Source: Enterocloster bolteae (lineage in GTDB: Bacteria > Bacillota > Clostridia > Lachnospirales > Lachnospiraceae). From it: a stretch of 64,000 nucleotides of DNA. The notes beneath the pieces were generated by a model that was not told where the DNA came from, did no database searches, and worked only from the letters and a program-made list of their open reading frames with translations. A program made the position numbers and the translations under genes. The stretch's first letter is position 1. Every line of letters begins with the position of its first letter. Positions 34,113-43,200 of this stretch are shown one piece after another. The DNA lies in NCBI RefSeq assembly GCF_002234575.2, contig NZ_CP022464.2, positions 4,960,001 to 5,024,000 on the forward strand. The letters are read 5' to 3'.

Positions 34113-35444
34113 TTACAGAAACCTGTGCTCTGCCTCCAGCACAGCCGTTTTCAGGATATCCACTGCAAAGTCCATCTCCTCCTCATCCAGAATCAAGGGC
34201 GGGGAAATCTGCAGCGCTTCCCCTGCAATGCCATCTGCGGTCCCTGTCACGCCTGAACTGATTAACAGCCCATGGTCAAAACAGTATCCCGCTAAAAAGC
34301 CGGACACATTTTTCTCCGGGTCAAAGGGCTCTTTCTTCTCCCGGTCCATCACCAGTTCAACACCAATCAGCATACCGACCCCTCGTATATCTCCAATCAA
34401 CGGTGAATCACCTAAGGCTTCCTTTAATTTTCCCAGGAATACTTCCCCTTCTTTTGCCGCCCTCTCCACCAGGTTGTTATTTACGGTATAGGAAAGAACT
34501 GCGCTGGCTCCTGCACAGACCAGAGGATTCCCGGCAAACGTAAAGCTATGTATCAGATTTTTACTGCCCTTCTCAAACGCGTCCACCACCTTCTTATGAG
34601 CAATGACCGCTCCAATGGGCACATATCCGCCTCCCAGACCTTTGGCCACGCTGATCAGATCCGGCACAACGCCAAAATGGTCCATAGCAAAATTCTTTCC
34701 AGTCCTTCCAAAGCCGGTAATAACCTCGTCCACACAAAACAGAACGTTGTATTTATCACAGATTTCCCGAATTCGCTTCATATATTCTATGGGAGGCATG
34801 GTAGCACAGGATGTGGTTCCCACAATAGGCTCTATCAGAAATGCCGCCACCGTATCCGGACCCTCATATTTAATAATGCGTTCCAGCTCCTCGGCACAGG
34901 GCAGCCCGCATTCCGGATACGACAGCCCGTATGGACAGCGGTAACAATTACACTGTGCGATATGGGGCATCTTCATCAGGTAATTATCATATTTCTCCCT
35001 CCAGGATGGCCTTCCTCCATATGTCAGGGTAGCGATTGTATTTCCATGGTAGCTCTGCCAGCGGCTGATAATTTTATATTTTCCCGGTCTGCCTGCCTCT
35101 ATCTGGTACTGCCTCGCAATCTTGCCCATGGATTCCACGGCCTCGGAACCTCCGGAGCAGAAAAATACCTTATCCATACCTTCAGGTGACAGTTCAATAA
35201 TCTGATGGGACAGACGCTCCTTCGCCTCGCTGGTAAAAGTTCCGCCATACACATAGGAAACATTGGAAGCCTGCTGATACATGGCGTCAATAACCTCTTT
35301 TATACCCTGGCCAATATTGGTAACTGCTATCCCGGCCGCACAGTCCAGATATTTTTTTCCGTCCGTGTCATAAACCCAGGACCCCTCTGCCCTTTCTACA
35401 CACTTGTACTTCTTGTCCAGATTCGCATAGAATACATTACTCAT
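34113..35444 (-). CDS. Class III (omega) aminotransferase
   Basis: The protein has 443 residues and fold type I. The PLP lysine lies in LISVAKGLGGGYVPIGAV, the aspartate in FCVDEVITGFGRTGK, and the phosphate loop in FFCSGGSEAVESMGK. A CNCYRCPYGLSYPECGLPC insertion carries five cysteines, a feature of one subgroup. Class III enzymes usually transaminate amines or amino groups distal to, or beta to, the carboxylate. It is first in the TRAP/kinase/aldolase operon, so its ketone product may be the kinase substrate. AAGGAGG precedes the ATG. The promoter region carries an operator-like motif shared with the GntR and glutamate dehydrogenase genes. Confidence 0.87.
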   Translation of the reverse strand: MSNVFYANLDKKYKCVERAEGSWVYDTDGKKYLDCAAGIAVTNIGQGIKEVIDAMYQQASNVSYVYGGTFTSEAKERLSHQIIELSPEGMDKVFFCSGGSEAVESMGKIARQYQIEAGRPGKYKIISRWQSYHGNTIATLTYGGRPSWREKYDNYLMKMPHIAQCNCYRCPYGLSYPECGLPCAEELERIIKYEGPDTVAAFLIEPIVGTTSCATMPPIEYMKRIREICDKYNVLFCVDEVITGFGRTGKNFAMDHFGVVPDLISVAKGLGGGYVPIGAVIAHKKVVDAFEKGSKNLIHSFTFAGNPLVCAGASAVLSYTVNNNLVERAAKEGEVFLGKLKEALGDSPLIGDIRGVGMLIGVELVMDREKKEPFDPEKNVSGFLAGYCFDHGLLISSGVTGTADGIAGEALQISPPLILDEEEMDFAVDILKTAVLEAEHRFL

Positions 35445-35472
35445 ACCTACCTTTACCTCCTTGAAATGTTAA

Positions 35473-35487
35473 ATCTAAAATTTCACA
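35473..35487. promoter_or_regulatory. Candidate GntR operator upstream of the aminotransferase operon
   Basis: ATCTAAAATTTCACA matches the words at 36261-36275 and 36376-36390 (consensus ATCTRAAATTTYANW). It lies 29 bp before the aminotransferase start. Confidence 0.6.
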
Positions 35488-35497
35488 TTGTGTAAAA

Positions 35498-35539
35498 ACA
35501 AAAATGTAAATTCTGTCTCATGCATATTTACATTTTTGT
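35498..35539. repeat. 14-bp perfect inverted repeat downstream of the GntR gene
   Basis: ACAAAAATGTAAAT and ATTTACATTTTTGT are exact complements with a 14-base loop. It lies between the GntR stop (35548) and the aminotransferase start. It may be a terminator for GntR, a pair of regulator half-sites, or both; A/T richness argues against a strong terminator. Confidence 0.6.
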
Positions 35540-35547
35540 AATTTTAT

Positions 35548-36243
35548 TTAATTAATCTCATCAAAGCAATCCATAATTTCATTCTTTGTATTACGGATAT
35601 CCTGTGCAATTAACTCAATGCACTTATCCAGCAGATGCTGCCTTAATGCCTCAATCAGTTGGCAGTGTATCTTGATTTCATAATGAAATTTTTCCAGCGG
35701 CGCACTATTCACATTGTATGTAATATGGAGTATGCGTATCCGTTTCGTCAAATCAATCAGATTCTTGATTTCATCCCCTATGATTTTTGGACATAAATCA
35801 ATCAGGTATTCGTGGAATCTCATTTCTATGTCAAAAAAATCCTCTACCAGCCGCTTCTTGGCATCCAATCCCCCATCTGGTTCAATATTCAGAAGTTTCC
35901 TGAATTCATCTCCAAAACCGTCAAGCACCTGCATGTCCGCAATACTTATGACCTCCCGTATTACCTGGCTCTCCAGTGCCTCGCGGAAATTAAAAATGCA
36001 GCTTAGTTCCTCCTTGCTCAGCTCCCTTACATAGCTTCCGCTTCTGGGATTAATGATAACATACCCATCCTTATTCAGAGATTTCAGGGCATTGGTCACC
36101 GGGGTACGGCTGACTCCCAGAGAATTACTCAGGAAATCCACATCCAGCTTCTCATTGGGCTTGAGCTCATTATTAATTATTTTCGCTTTAATCTCTTCAT
36201 ATATCAGCTCATTCAAGCTGCTGTATTTTACTTTATTAAACAT
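35548..36243 (-). CDS. GntR-family regulator, FadR subgroup
   Basis: The protein has 231 residues. The N-terminal winged helix has YEEIKAKIINNELKPNEKLD and SLGVSRTPVTNALKSLNKDG, and the all-helical FCD effector domain follows (residues about 80-220). FCD regulators bind small organic acids, often through a metal. It is divergent from glutamate dehydrogenase and upstream of, and co-directional with, the aminotransferase operon. All three promoters carry the same motif, so it likely controls both sides and itself. Confidence 0.9.
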   Translation of the reverse strand: MFNKVKYSSLNELIYEEIKAKIINNELKPNEKLDVDFLSNSLGVSRTPVTNALKSLNKDGYVIINPRSGSYVRELSKEELSCIFNFREALESQVIREVISIADMQVLDGFGDEFRKLLNIEPDGGLDAKKRLVEDFFDIEMRFHEYLIDLCPKIIGDEIKNLIDLTKRIRILHITYNVNSAPLEKFHYEIKIHCQLIEALRQHLLDKCIELIAQDIRNTKNEIMDCFDEIN

Positions 36244-36260
36244 GTTCCTCGCTTACTGAT

Positions 36261-36275
36261 ATCTAAAATTTTAGT
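36261..36275. promoter_or_regulatory. Candidate GntR operator (autoregulatory)
   Basis: ATCTAAAATTTTAGT contains the perfect palindrome CTAAAATTTTAG, about 11 bp downstream of the -10 box of the GntR promoter. Confidence 0.65.
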
Positions 36276-36285
36276 TTGTAAATTT

Positions 36286-36314
36286 ATAATAATGCAATAT
36301 TGGATGTTTGTCAA
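36286..36314 (-). promoter_or_regulatory. Promoter of the FadR-type regulator gene
   Basis: On the minus strand TTGACA (36309-36314), a 17-bp spacer and TATTAT (36286-36291). Confidence 0.75.
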
Positions 36315-36337
36315 CTAAATATTTTTACATCTCATAC

Positions 36338-36366
36338 TTGACAAACAATACTTATCAGAATATAAT
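36338..36366 (+). promoter_or_regulatory. Promoter of the glutamate dehydrogenase gene
   Basis: TTGACA (36338-36343), a 17-bp spacer and TATAAT (36361-36366) are a full consensus sigma-A promoter, back to back with the GntR promoter. Confidence 0.85.
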
Positions 36367-36375
36367 TTTTATAAA

Positions 36376-36390
36376 ATCTGAAATTTTACA
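36376..36390. promoter_or_regulatory. Candidate GntR operator upstream of glutamate dehydrogenase
   Basis: ATCTGAAATTTTACA lies 9 bp after the -10 box, over the expected transcription start. It is the third copy of the motif shared with the aminotransferase operon and GntR gene. Confidence 0.65.
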
Positions 36391-36424
36391 TTTTACATTT
36401 CTTATTCATGAAAGGAGGATACGA

Positions 36425-37687
36425 ATGTCAGACACATATGACCCTTATCAGGATGTGCTCCAGATTATCGAGGATTGTGCGAAAGCGTGTGGGTATGAGC
36501 GGGATGATTATATCGCCCTGGCCTATCCTGAGAGAGAACTTAAGGTAGCCATACCCATTGAGATGGATGATGGATCCATCCAGGTTTTTGAAGGCTACCG
36601 TGTGCAGCATTCCACGTCACGCGGCCCTGCCAAAGGAGGAATCCGCTACCACCAGGATGTCAACATAAATGAGGTAAAAGCATTAGCTGCCTGGATGACC
36701 TTTAAGTCCGCGGTAGTGGACATTCCCTTTGGCGGAGGAAAAGGCGGTATCAAGGTGGACCCGTCCACTCTGAGTATTCATGAGCTTCGCAGACTTACCC
36801 GCCGCTATACTTCCATGATAGCTCCCATCATTGGTCCGCAGCAGGATATACCGGCACCGGATGTAGGAACCAATCCAATTGTCATGGGTTGGATTATGGA
36901 TACCTACAGCATGCTGAACGGTCACTGTATACCGGGTGTCGTGACAGGAAAGCCCTTGGAGCTGGGCGGAGCTGTTGGCCGAAAAGAAGCCACGGGGCGG
37001 GGTGTGATGTTCACTGTACATAATTTGATTCGCGCTCTGGACCTGGATATCTCATCCTGTACCGCCGCCATTCAGGGATTTGGTAATGTTGGAAGTACCA
37101 CAGCCCGGCTTCTGTATGAATCCGGCGTCCGTATCCTGGCTGTAAGCGATGTCTCAGGAGGAGTATTCTGTGAAAGTGGTCTTCCGATAGTAAAGATTCT
37201 GGAATTCTGCAAATCCGGAGCTCTGCTTAAGGAATATGCGGTCAAAGACAGCTCTGTGACCTTCCTGTCCAATGATAAGCTGCTGGCACTTCCTGTAACA
37301 TTTCTGATTCCCGCTGCCCTGGAGAATCAAATCAACCGTACCAATCTGGAAACAATCCATGCCCAATACATCGTGGAAGCTGCCAACGGCCCGGTGTCCA
37401 TGGAAGCCGATGCCCTCCTGCATGATAAGGGAATCCTCATTGTTCCTGATATCCTGGCCAATGCGGGCGGTGTGGTTGTCTCCTATTTTGAATGGGTGCA
37501 GAATATCCAGGAAATGTGGTGGACCGAAAAAAAGGTGAACCAAACCCTGGAGGAAAAGATGGGTGCCGCTTTCTCTGATGTTTGGGAAACTGCAAAAATA
37601 CGCCGTATTTCCCTGCGCAAGGCGGCTTACCTCATTGCTGTCAAAAGGGTAATAGATACGAAAAAACTGAGAGGAATCTGGCCTTAA
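36425..37687 (+). CDS. Glutamate (Glu/Leu/Phe/Val family) dehydrogenase
   Basis: AAAGGAGG places the start at 36425 (420 residues); the upstream frame back to 36308 is leader. Diagnostic segments are GPAKGGIRYHQDVNINEVKA, FGGGKGGIKVDPS (catalytic Lys), PAPDVGTN and the NAD(P) fold IQGFGNVGSTTARLLYESG. The enzyme interconverts glutamate and 2-oxoglutarate with ammonium release. Next to an aminotransferase operon under the same apparent regulator, it would regenerate 2-oxoglutarate as amino acceptor. Confidence 0.93.
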   Translation: MSDTYDPYQDVLQIIEDCAKACGYERDDYIALAYPERELKVAIPIEMDDGSIQVFEGYRVQHSTSRGPAKGGIRYHQDVNINEVKALAAWMTFKSAVVDIPFGGGKGGIKVDPSTLSIHELRRLTRRYTSMIAPIIGPQQDIPAPDVGTNPIVMGWIMDTYSMLNGHCIPGVVTGKPLELGGAVGRKEATGRGVMFTVHNLIRALDLDISSCTAAIQGFGNVGSTTARLLYESGVRILAVSDVSGGVFCESGLPIVKILEFCKSGALLKEYAVKDSSVTFLSNDKLLALPVTFLIPAALENQINRTNLETIHAQYIVEAANGPVSMEADALLHDKGILIVPDILANAGGVVVSYFEWVQNIQEMWWTEKKVNQTLEEKMGAAFSDVWETAKIRRISLRKAAYLIAVKRVIDTKKLRGIWP

Positions 37688-37707
37688 TATGGGCATTCTT
37701 ATTACAT

Positions 37708-37805
37708 CATAAAGGGCGCGGTCAGCCTGCTGGTATAAATCCTCAAAATTTGCCCCGTCCCCGGGGGATAGGGCGATACCGATGCCGGCCGTGACACAGC
37801 ATCTT
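37708..37805 (-). pseudogene. Fragment of a GGDEF (diguanylate cyclase) domain
   Basis: The 98 bases are closely similar to 55746-55843, the C-terminal coding part of the diguanylate cyclase at 55702-57594. The minus strand translates as CVTAGIGIALSPGDGANFED followed by LYQQADRALY. It has no start, GGDEF motif or stop. It is a relic of a related gene in the otherwise gene-free 37688-38151 gap. Confidence 0.8.
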
Positions 37806-37847
37806 TACGCGGGCTTTAGCACTCCCATGAAGGTGTGATTGCTGCCA
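37806..37847 (+). pseudogene. Short relic of a threonine-aldolase-like gene
   Basis: The bases resemble 28113-28154 of the threonine-aldolase-like gene. In the matching frame they read RGL, stop, HSHEGVIAAN against RGLLHSYEGVIAAG. It abuts the GGDEF relic on the opposite strand, so the gap is a patchwork of decayed pieces. The match is short and could be overinterpreted. Confidence 0.5.
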
Positions 37848-38151
37848 ATATGGGACTCTGTATTTCCTCACAGATACAGCCCGGCTATATAATGGACAGA
37901 TTATAAAGCCCCCAATCCCGAAACCATAAATACCGTTTTAATTGCAAATACCAGAATCTTGTCCTATAATTGTCATATAATACGGGGTAAAAACCAGGAA
38001 GTAATCTGTCTTTGTGTTTATAATAGAGTTTCTATGGGGTTATCGCATCTGGATCAGGCGGTAAAGGTTTCAAACTTTTGAACACTGTGCGTCATTCACA
38101 CCGATTGCCCAACCATATATTAAACTTTTAGTATTATTAGGAGAGACGAAA

Positions 38152-39624
38152 ATGGGCTTGATATACGATGGCTTGATGTATGAAAGAATATATGAAATAT
38201 TAAAGGACCGGATTGAATCCGGAGTGTTACCCGCTGGCACCAAACTTCCATCACGGGATAATTTATGCAGGGAATTTGGAACATCGGCTAAAACCATCCG
38301 CCGCGTGTTATCCATGCTGAAGGAAAATGGATTGATTGAGACACACCAAAGAAAGCGTCCCGTTGTAAGTTTCCATCAGCAAACCAGGCGTCCAATGATA
38401 AATCTTGCATTGAAGAGAGTAGATACCTCAATTACCGATGAGGTTCTAAAAACAGGAGTTTTATTGGGGTATCCATTGATTGAAAATGGAATTGCTCTCT
38501 GCAGACAAGAAGACTTTATAATTCCCCGGAAAATCGTGGAAAATATGGATATTAATAACTCCGCAGAGTTCTGGCGGTTAGCCAAACAGTTTCAGAGGTT
38601 TTTTATCAGACGAAATGAAAATGATTTAAGCCTGCGTGTAATGGATAGTCTGGGGCTTGCGGGGTTAAGACCTCTGCAAGACAATTTAGAAATCAGGACC
38701 AGGTTTTATGAACAAATGCAGGAGCTGATGAGGGTTATTGAAAACAGAGGGGATACTGATAGTGTCCATTTCGATGACCTGTCCGGAATGTACGGGCTCA
38801 CATATGGAAGCGAACCTGCCTTCGATGTTCCTGTGGACTCCGCGGCTGTACTTGGCAGAAAGCAGCTGGAAAAGCTCTTACTAAGAGAAGAAGTAAGATA
38901 TTCAGCTGTTTATATGGATCTTTTGGGTCTTATCACCATGGGACGTTACCAGCCAGGAGACAAGCTCCCAACTCATAATGAATTGCAGAAACTTTATAAT
39001 GTGAGTGTGGATACTACTCTTAAAGCAATACAGATTTTGCAGGAGTGGGGTGTTGTAAAAGCAGTCCGTAGTAAAGGGATCTTCGTAATGATGGATATAC
39101 AGGCCCTAAAGAAAATCGAAATACCTCCCCACTTAATCGCATGTCATGTCCGCCGTTATCTGGATACTTTGGATTTGCTGGCCTTGACGATTGAGGGTGT
39201 TTCCGCCTATGCTGCCGAACATATCTCACAGAAAGAAATTGAGGAGGCAATGAGTGAAATTAAGCGCTGCTGGAATGAAGACCACCGATATATGCTTACT
39301 CCTTCATTCCTTCTGAATCTTATAGTTAAGCATACCGGGGATGGTTCACTCAATGCTATCTATATACTTTTACGGCAAAATCTGGGGATAGGCAGAAGTA
39401 TTCCTGCCTTGCGCGAAACAGAAAAAACTGCTGAAGACTATGAACTGTATGAGCAATGTGTCACTGCACTGAATCAGCTTTACGCAGGAAGGCAGGAAGA
39501 TTTCTCAAACGGGACCGCTAAAGCATTTCGGTATATCTACGATTATGTAACTGAAAAATGTAAGAACTTAGGCTACTATGATTCTGCGATGGCTGTCTAT
39601 GATGGTAGCGCGTTGTGGAAATAA
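38152..39624 (+). CDS. GntR-type regulator with two winged-helix domains
   Basis: This is a 490-residue protein with two separate GntR-like domains. The first is at residues about 8-75 (ERIYEILKDRIESGVLPAGT, then NLCREFGTSAKTIRRVLSML). The second is at residues about 235-315 (MDLLGLITMGRYQPGDKLPT, then LQKLYNVSVDTTLKAIQILQ). The region between them and the C-terminal 170 residues are not recognised; no UTRA, FCD or aminotransferase domain is evident. GGAGAGACG precedes the ATG. It is monocistronic between relic DNA and the signalling island, and no obvious target gene adjoins it. Confidence 0.8.
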   Translation: MGLIYDGLMYERIYEILKDRIESGVLPAGTKLPSRDNLCREFGTSAKTIRRVLSMLKENGLIETHQRKRPVVSFHQQTRRPMINLALKRVDTSITDEVLKTGVLLGYPLIENGIALCRQEDFIIPRKIVENMDINNSAEFWRLAKQFQRFFIRRNENDLSLRVMDSLGLAGLRPLQDNLEIRTRFYEQMQELMRVIENRGDTDSVHFDDLSGMYGLTYGSEPAFDVPVDSAAVLGRKQLEKLLLREEVRYSAVYMDLLGLITMGRYQPGDKLPTHNELQKLYNVSVDTTLKAIQILQEWGVVKAVRSKGIFVMMDIQALKKIEIPPHLIACHVRRYLDTLDLLALTIEGVSAYAAEHISQKEIEEAMSEIKRCWNEDHRYMLTPSFLLNLIVKHTGDGSLNAIYILLRQNLGIGRSIPALRETEKTAEDYELYEQCVTALNQLYAGRQEDFSNGTAKAFRYIYDYVTEKCKNLGYYDSAMAVYDGSALWK

Positions 39625-39660
39625 CAGCCATCCCACGCGATTTTTAAACTGGAACTGTCC

Positions 39661-39704
39661 ATGGCGGAAGCAGCTCCCTTTTCATCTGAAGCAGCTGCCG
39701 CCAT
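39661..39704 (+). terminator. Terminator-like hairpin after the double-HTH regulator
   Basis: ATGGCGG pairs with CCGCCAT and CAGCT with AGCTG; a T-rich stretch follows. The rest of 39705-39920 shows no convincing gene. Confidence 0.6.
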
Positions 39705-39923
39705 TATATCCTATCTTTATCATCTATATAGTCAATTCCGTAAATTTCCGGCTCTGTAAATTCATACTCCATTACTCGTAATAATCCCTGTAATATTCTG
39801 CACTGCTGTGCGGAAGATATGATGGAACCTTTTATTGATGATAATTGTTTCTGGAACGGAACTGTCATCCTCCAATAGCAAGTAAAATATTGCATCTCAA
39901 AGACTAAAAAAACGAAGGTATTG

Positions 39924-39952
39924 TTGATATTTAAAGACTGCGGTGATATAAT
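39924..39952 (+). promoter_or_regulatory. Promoter of the CheB-CheR hybrid kinase gene
   Basis: TTGATA (39924-39929), a 17-bp spacer and TATAAT (39947-39952). The -10 box and the following 30 bases (39942-39982) are almost identical to the promoter region of the hybrid kinase at 52341-55253. A leader of about 280 bases separates it from the start codon. Confidence 0.75.
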
Positions 39953-40240
39953 TATTGAATATATGGTTAAGGTACCAAGATTCTTATGTCAGCTAAAAGT
40001 ACCCGGCAGTATAGTATTCTTTTCCTTACCTTCATCTGAAGCGTAAGGTATATTTTTGTTTACCTGAAAACTGGCTGCATGGACATGGTTATTAGCATTT
40101 TTTTACGGTAAGAAACCTCATATATCTGTTTGAGTATGCATTTACAACCTGTGGAGCAAAGTGAATCAGCGGACTGACAATATTCAATTAAAATGATAGT
40201 AAGAATAAATGATACGATTGTAAAGGGGGATATCAATGCA

Positions 40241-43200
40241 ATGGATAAGATGAACCATGGTGCTGTAAAATGCCAGCTAAAATATTGTGTTGGAATAGGG
40301 GCTTCTGCCGGAGGTGTGGAGGCTTTACAGGAGCTTTTCCGGAATATGCCGCTGGATACAGGTGCCTCTTTCATCGTTGTACAGCACTTGTCTCCTGATT
40401 CCGTGAGTATGATGGATAAAATTCTACAGAAATCAGTTAAAATGCCGGTACGTCTGGCAGAAGAGAACATGGAGCTCCGGCCTAATGAGGTCTATTTAAA
40501 CATTCCTGGCATGATACTGGAGGTAGAGAGCGGACACCTCCATCTCAGTCCGGTACATGACCGTGTACAGCGCTATGCGCCCATCAATCAAATGCTTAAT
40601 TCCCTTGCTTCGGATAAAAACATACACACCATTGCCGTGATTCTCTCAGGCAGCGGATCGGACGGTACCATTGGTATCGGCTCTGTCAAGGAAAACGGCG
40701 GTACTATTATTGTACAGAAACCCCTGGAGGCACAGTACGCTTCGATGCCGCAGAGCGCCATTGCCACGGGCCTGGTAGATCTGACAGAAAATGTATCCAA
40801 AATCGGACTGGCAATACGGGACTATTTAAAAAATCCCAATAACCAATACCTTCACTATGATGACGGGGTTGAGAATCAGGAACTGGCAGGATATTACAAT
40901 CAAATCATTGATGCCATATCAAAGTATTCTGATATTGATTTTTCCGCCTATAAATCCAATACAATTTACCGACGGATTGAACGCCGCATTGCAATCAATA
41001 AATATACCTGTATTGAAGATTACATGGACCATCTGCTTGCATCAGAGGAGGAAAAGGGGCTTTTGTGCAGTGATCTTCTGATTGGAGTGACTTCTTTCTT
41101 TCGGGATGAAGCCGCTTTTAAAAGTCTAGGCGAGCATGTACTGGCCCCGCTGCTTCGGGAAAAAAAATCAATCCGTATATGGAGTATTGCCTGTTCCACT
41201 GGTGAGGAAGCGTATTCCATTGCAATTTTACTCTGCGAATATATGGAGCGGCTGAATTACAATGCGGATGTTAAAATTTTTGCCTCCGATACAGACCCGG
41301 ATGCCATTGCTGCGGCTCAAAGAGGCTTCTATACCGAAGGCAGCCTGGCCAGCATTAATGAACTCATGATAGAAAAATATTTTGATAAGAAAGAGGACGG
41401 CTACATCATCAAGGACATGATCCGTAAGATGATTGTTTTTGCCAAACACAATATATTTAGAGATGCCCCTTTTTCCAAACTTGATTTAATTGTATGCAGG
41501 AATATGTTCATCTACGTAAAACCAGAAGTTCAGCAGCGTACCATTGGAAATTTTCACCATCTTCTCAACGACGATGGGTGCCTGTTCCTGGGCAACAGCG
41601 AATCACTGGGCGATTTGGAAGGAGCGTTTGATGTCCTGGACAGGAAATGGAAAATATTCCGCAAAAATAAAGAGTTCCATACAGAAAATAATGGTTTTTA
41701 TCTATGGGATAACCTGTCTCACCCTCAGAAGGCAATGCAAGAACCTGCTGGAAATCTGCGCCCAAAAGTCCGGCCTACAAATATCTTCGAACGGCTTTTT
41801 TTTGATTTTGCAGGACCGTCAGTCCTGGTGGACGGTTACGGAAAAATTGTACAAATTATTAAAAGCGGAGGCCGGTATCTTCGCTTGCAGGACGGACAGT
41901 TTGATAATTCCATCAGTTCGTGTTTTGCCCCCAGCCTGACGATTCTTCTGAACCATATTATGGAGCAAATGAAGGAAAGCAGCTGTTCATGTGTTGAAAA
42001 AAATGTGACAGGAGTGGCGGACTATCCGGATGAAAGCCTGAATATTAAGGTCAATTATTTTAACCTGGATAATGACGAATATTTTTTGTTCCAGATAGGA
42101 ATTGGCCGGACAGCCATGCCGGACTCAGCCGATAAAAGCCTGGATATCAGCGAATTAACAAACAGCAGGATTGCCCAGCTTGAATATGAGCTGGGGGAAA
42201 GCAACTGGAGACTGTCTCTGGCCATGGAGGAGTCAGAATCCCGCAACGAGGAGTTACAGGCAACAAATGAGGAACTGATGGCATCCAATGAAGAACTGCA
42301 AAGCACCAATGAAGAGATGCAGTCAATCAATGAAGAACTCTACACAATCAACGCGGAGCACCAGAGTAAAATTACAGAGCTGACTACGGCATACTCAGAC
42401 TTTGACAATCTGTTGGTAAATGCAGAGGTTGGCGCACTTTATGTGGACCGGGATATGAAAATCCGTAAGATTACCCCCATCATGCTGCAAAACACCAATC
42501 TCCTGAACTCAGATTTAGGGCGCCCGGTGTATCATATCAATTTCATTGATTCCTATGAGAGCTTTAATTCAGATATTAAAAAAGTGGCTGAAACAGGGAC
42601 AATTATAGAACGGGAAGTGACGGATGCCCGCAACTCCATATGGTTAGTCCGAATCCGCCCTTATTATGAAAAGCCGGAGCAGGTCGGCGGACTGCTGGTG
42701 ACTATGTTTGACATCACCAGGCGCCTGGAGGCAGCGAAGTTTGAGTTAAAGCGCCTGACGGACAGTGTGCCGGGCGGTGTAGTGCGGATGCATTATGACG
42801 GAGAACTGATCATTGATTATGCCAATGACAGCTTTTATGCCATGACCGGCTGCAGTCCTGAGGATGTAAGGTATAGATTTCACAACCGTCTCAGCAAAAT
42901 GATACTTTCTGAAGACTGGACACAGATGGAACAGCAGATTGAGTCGGCGGCAGCTGGAAATGGTATTTTAAAATACGAGTACCGCGGAGGCAGGGATGCT
43001 CTGTCAGCCAGGTGGTATTCCATCCAAGCCACAGTGTTTCAGGTAAACGGCCTGACTGAACTCCAGGGCATCATCATGGATATCTCCAAATTGAAAGACT
43101 ATGAGCAGCGTCTGCAAAGAGAACGGGATTATTATAACACCCTCTATCAGAACATGCTCTGCGGGATTGCGCAGTATGCATACGACGAAGATGCAATGGA

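Noticed and set aside
36308..36424. N-terminal extension of glutamate dehydrogenase
   Set aside because: This stretch contains the consensus promoter and operator, and a strong AAAGGAGG site precedes the ATG at 36425.
39704..39895. 63-codon minus-strand ORF in the gap before the CheB-CheR kinase
   Set aside because: It has no family match that I recognise and no good ribosome site, and it lies between a terminator hairpin and a promoter; a decayed fragment is possible but unsupported.
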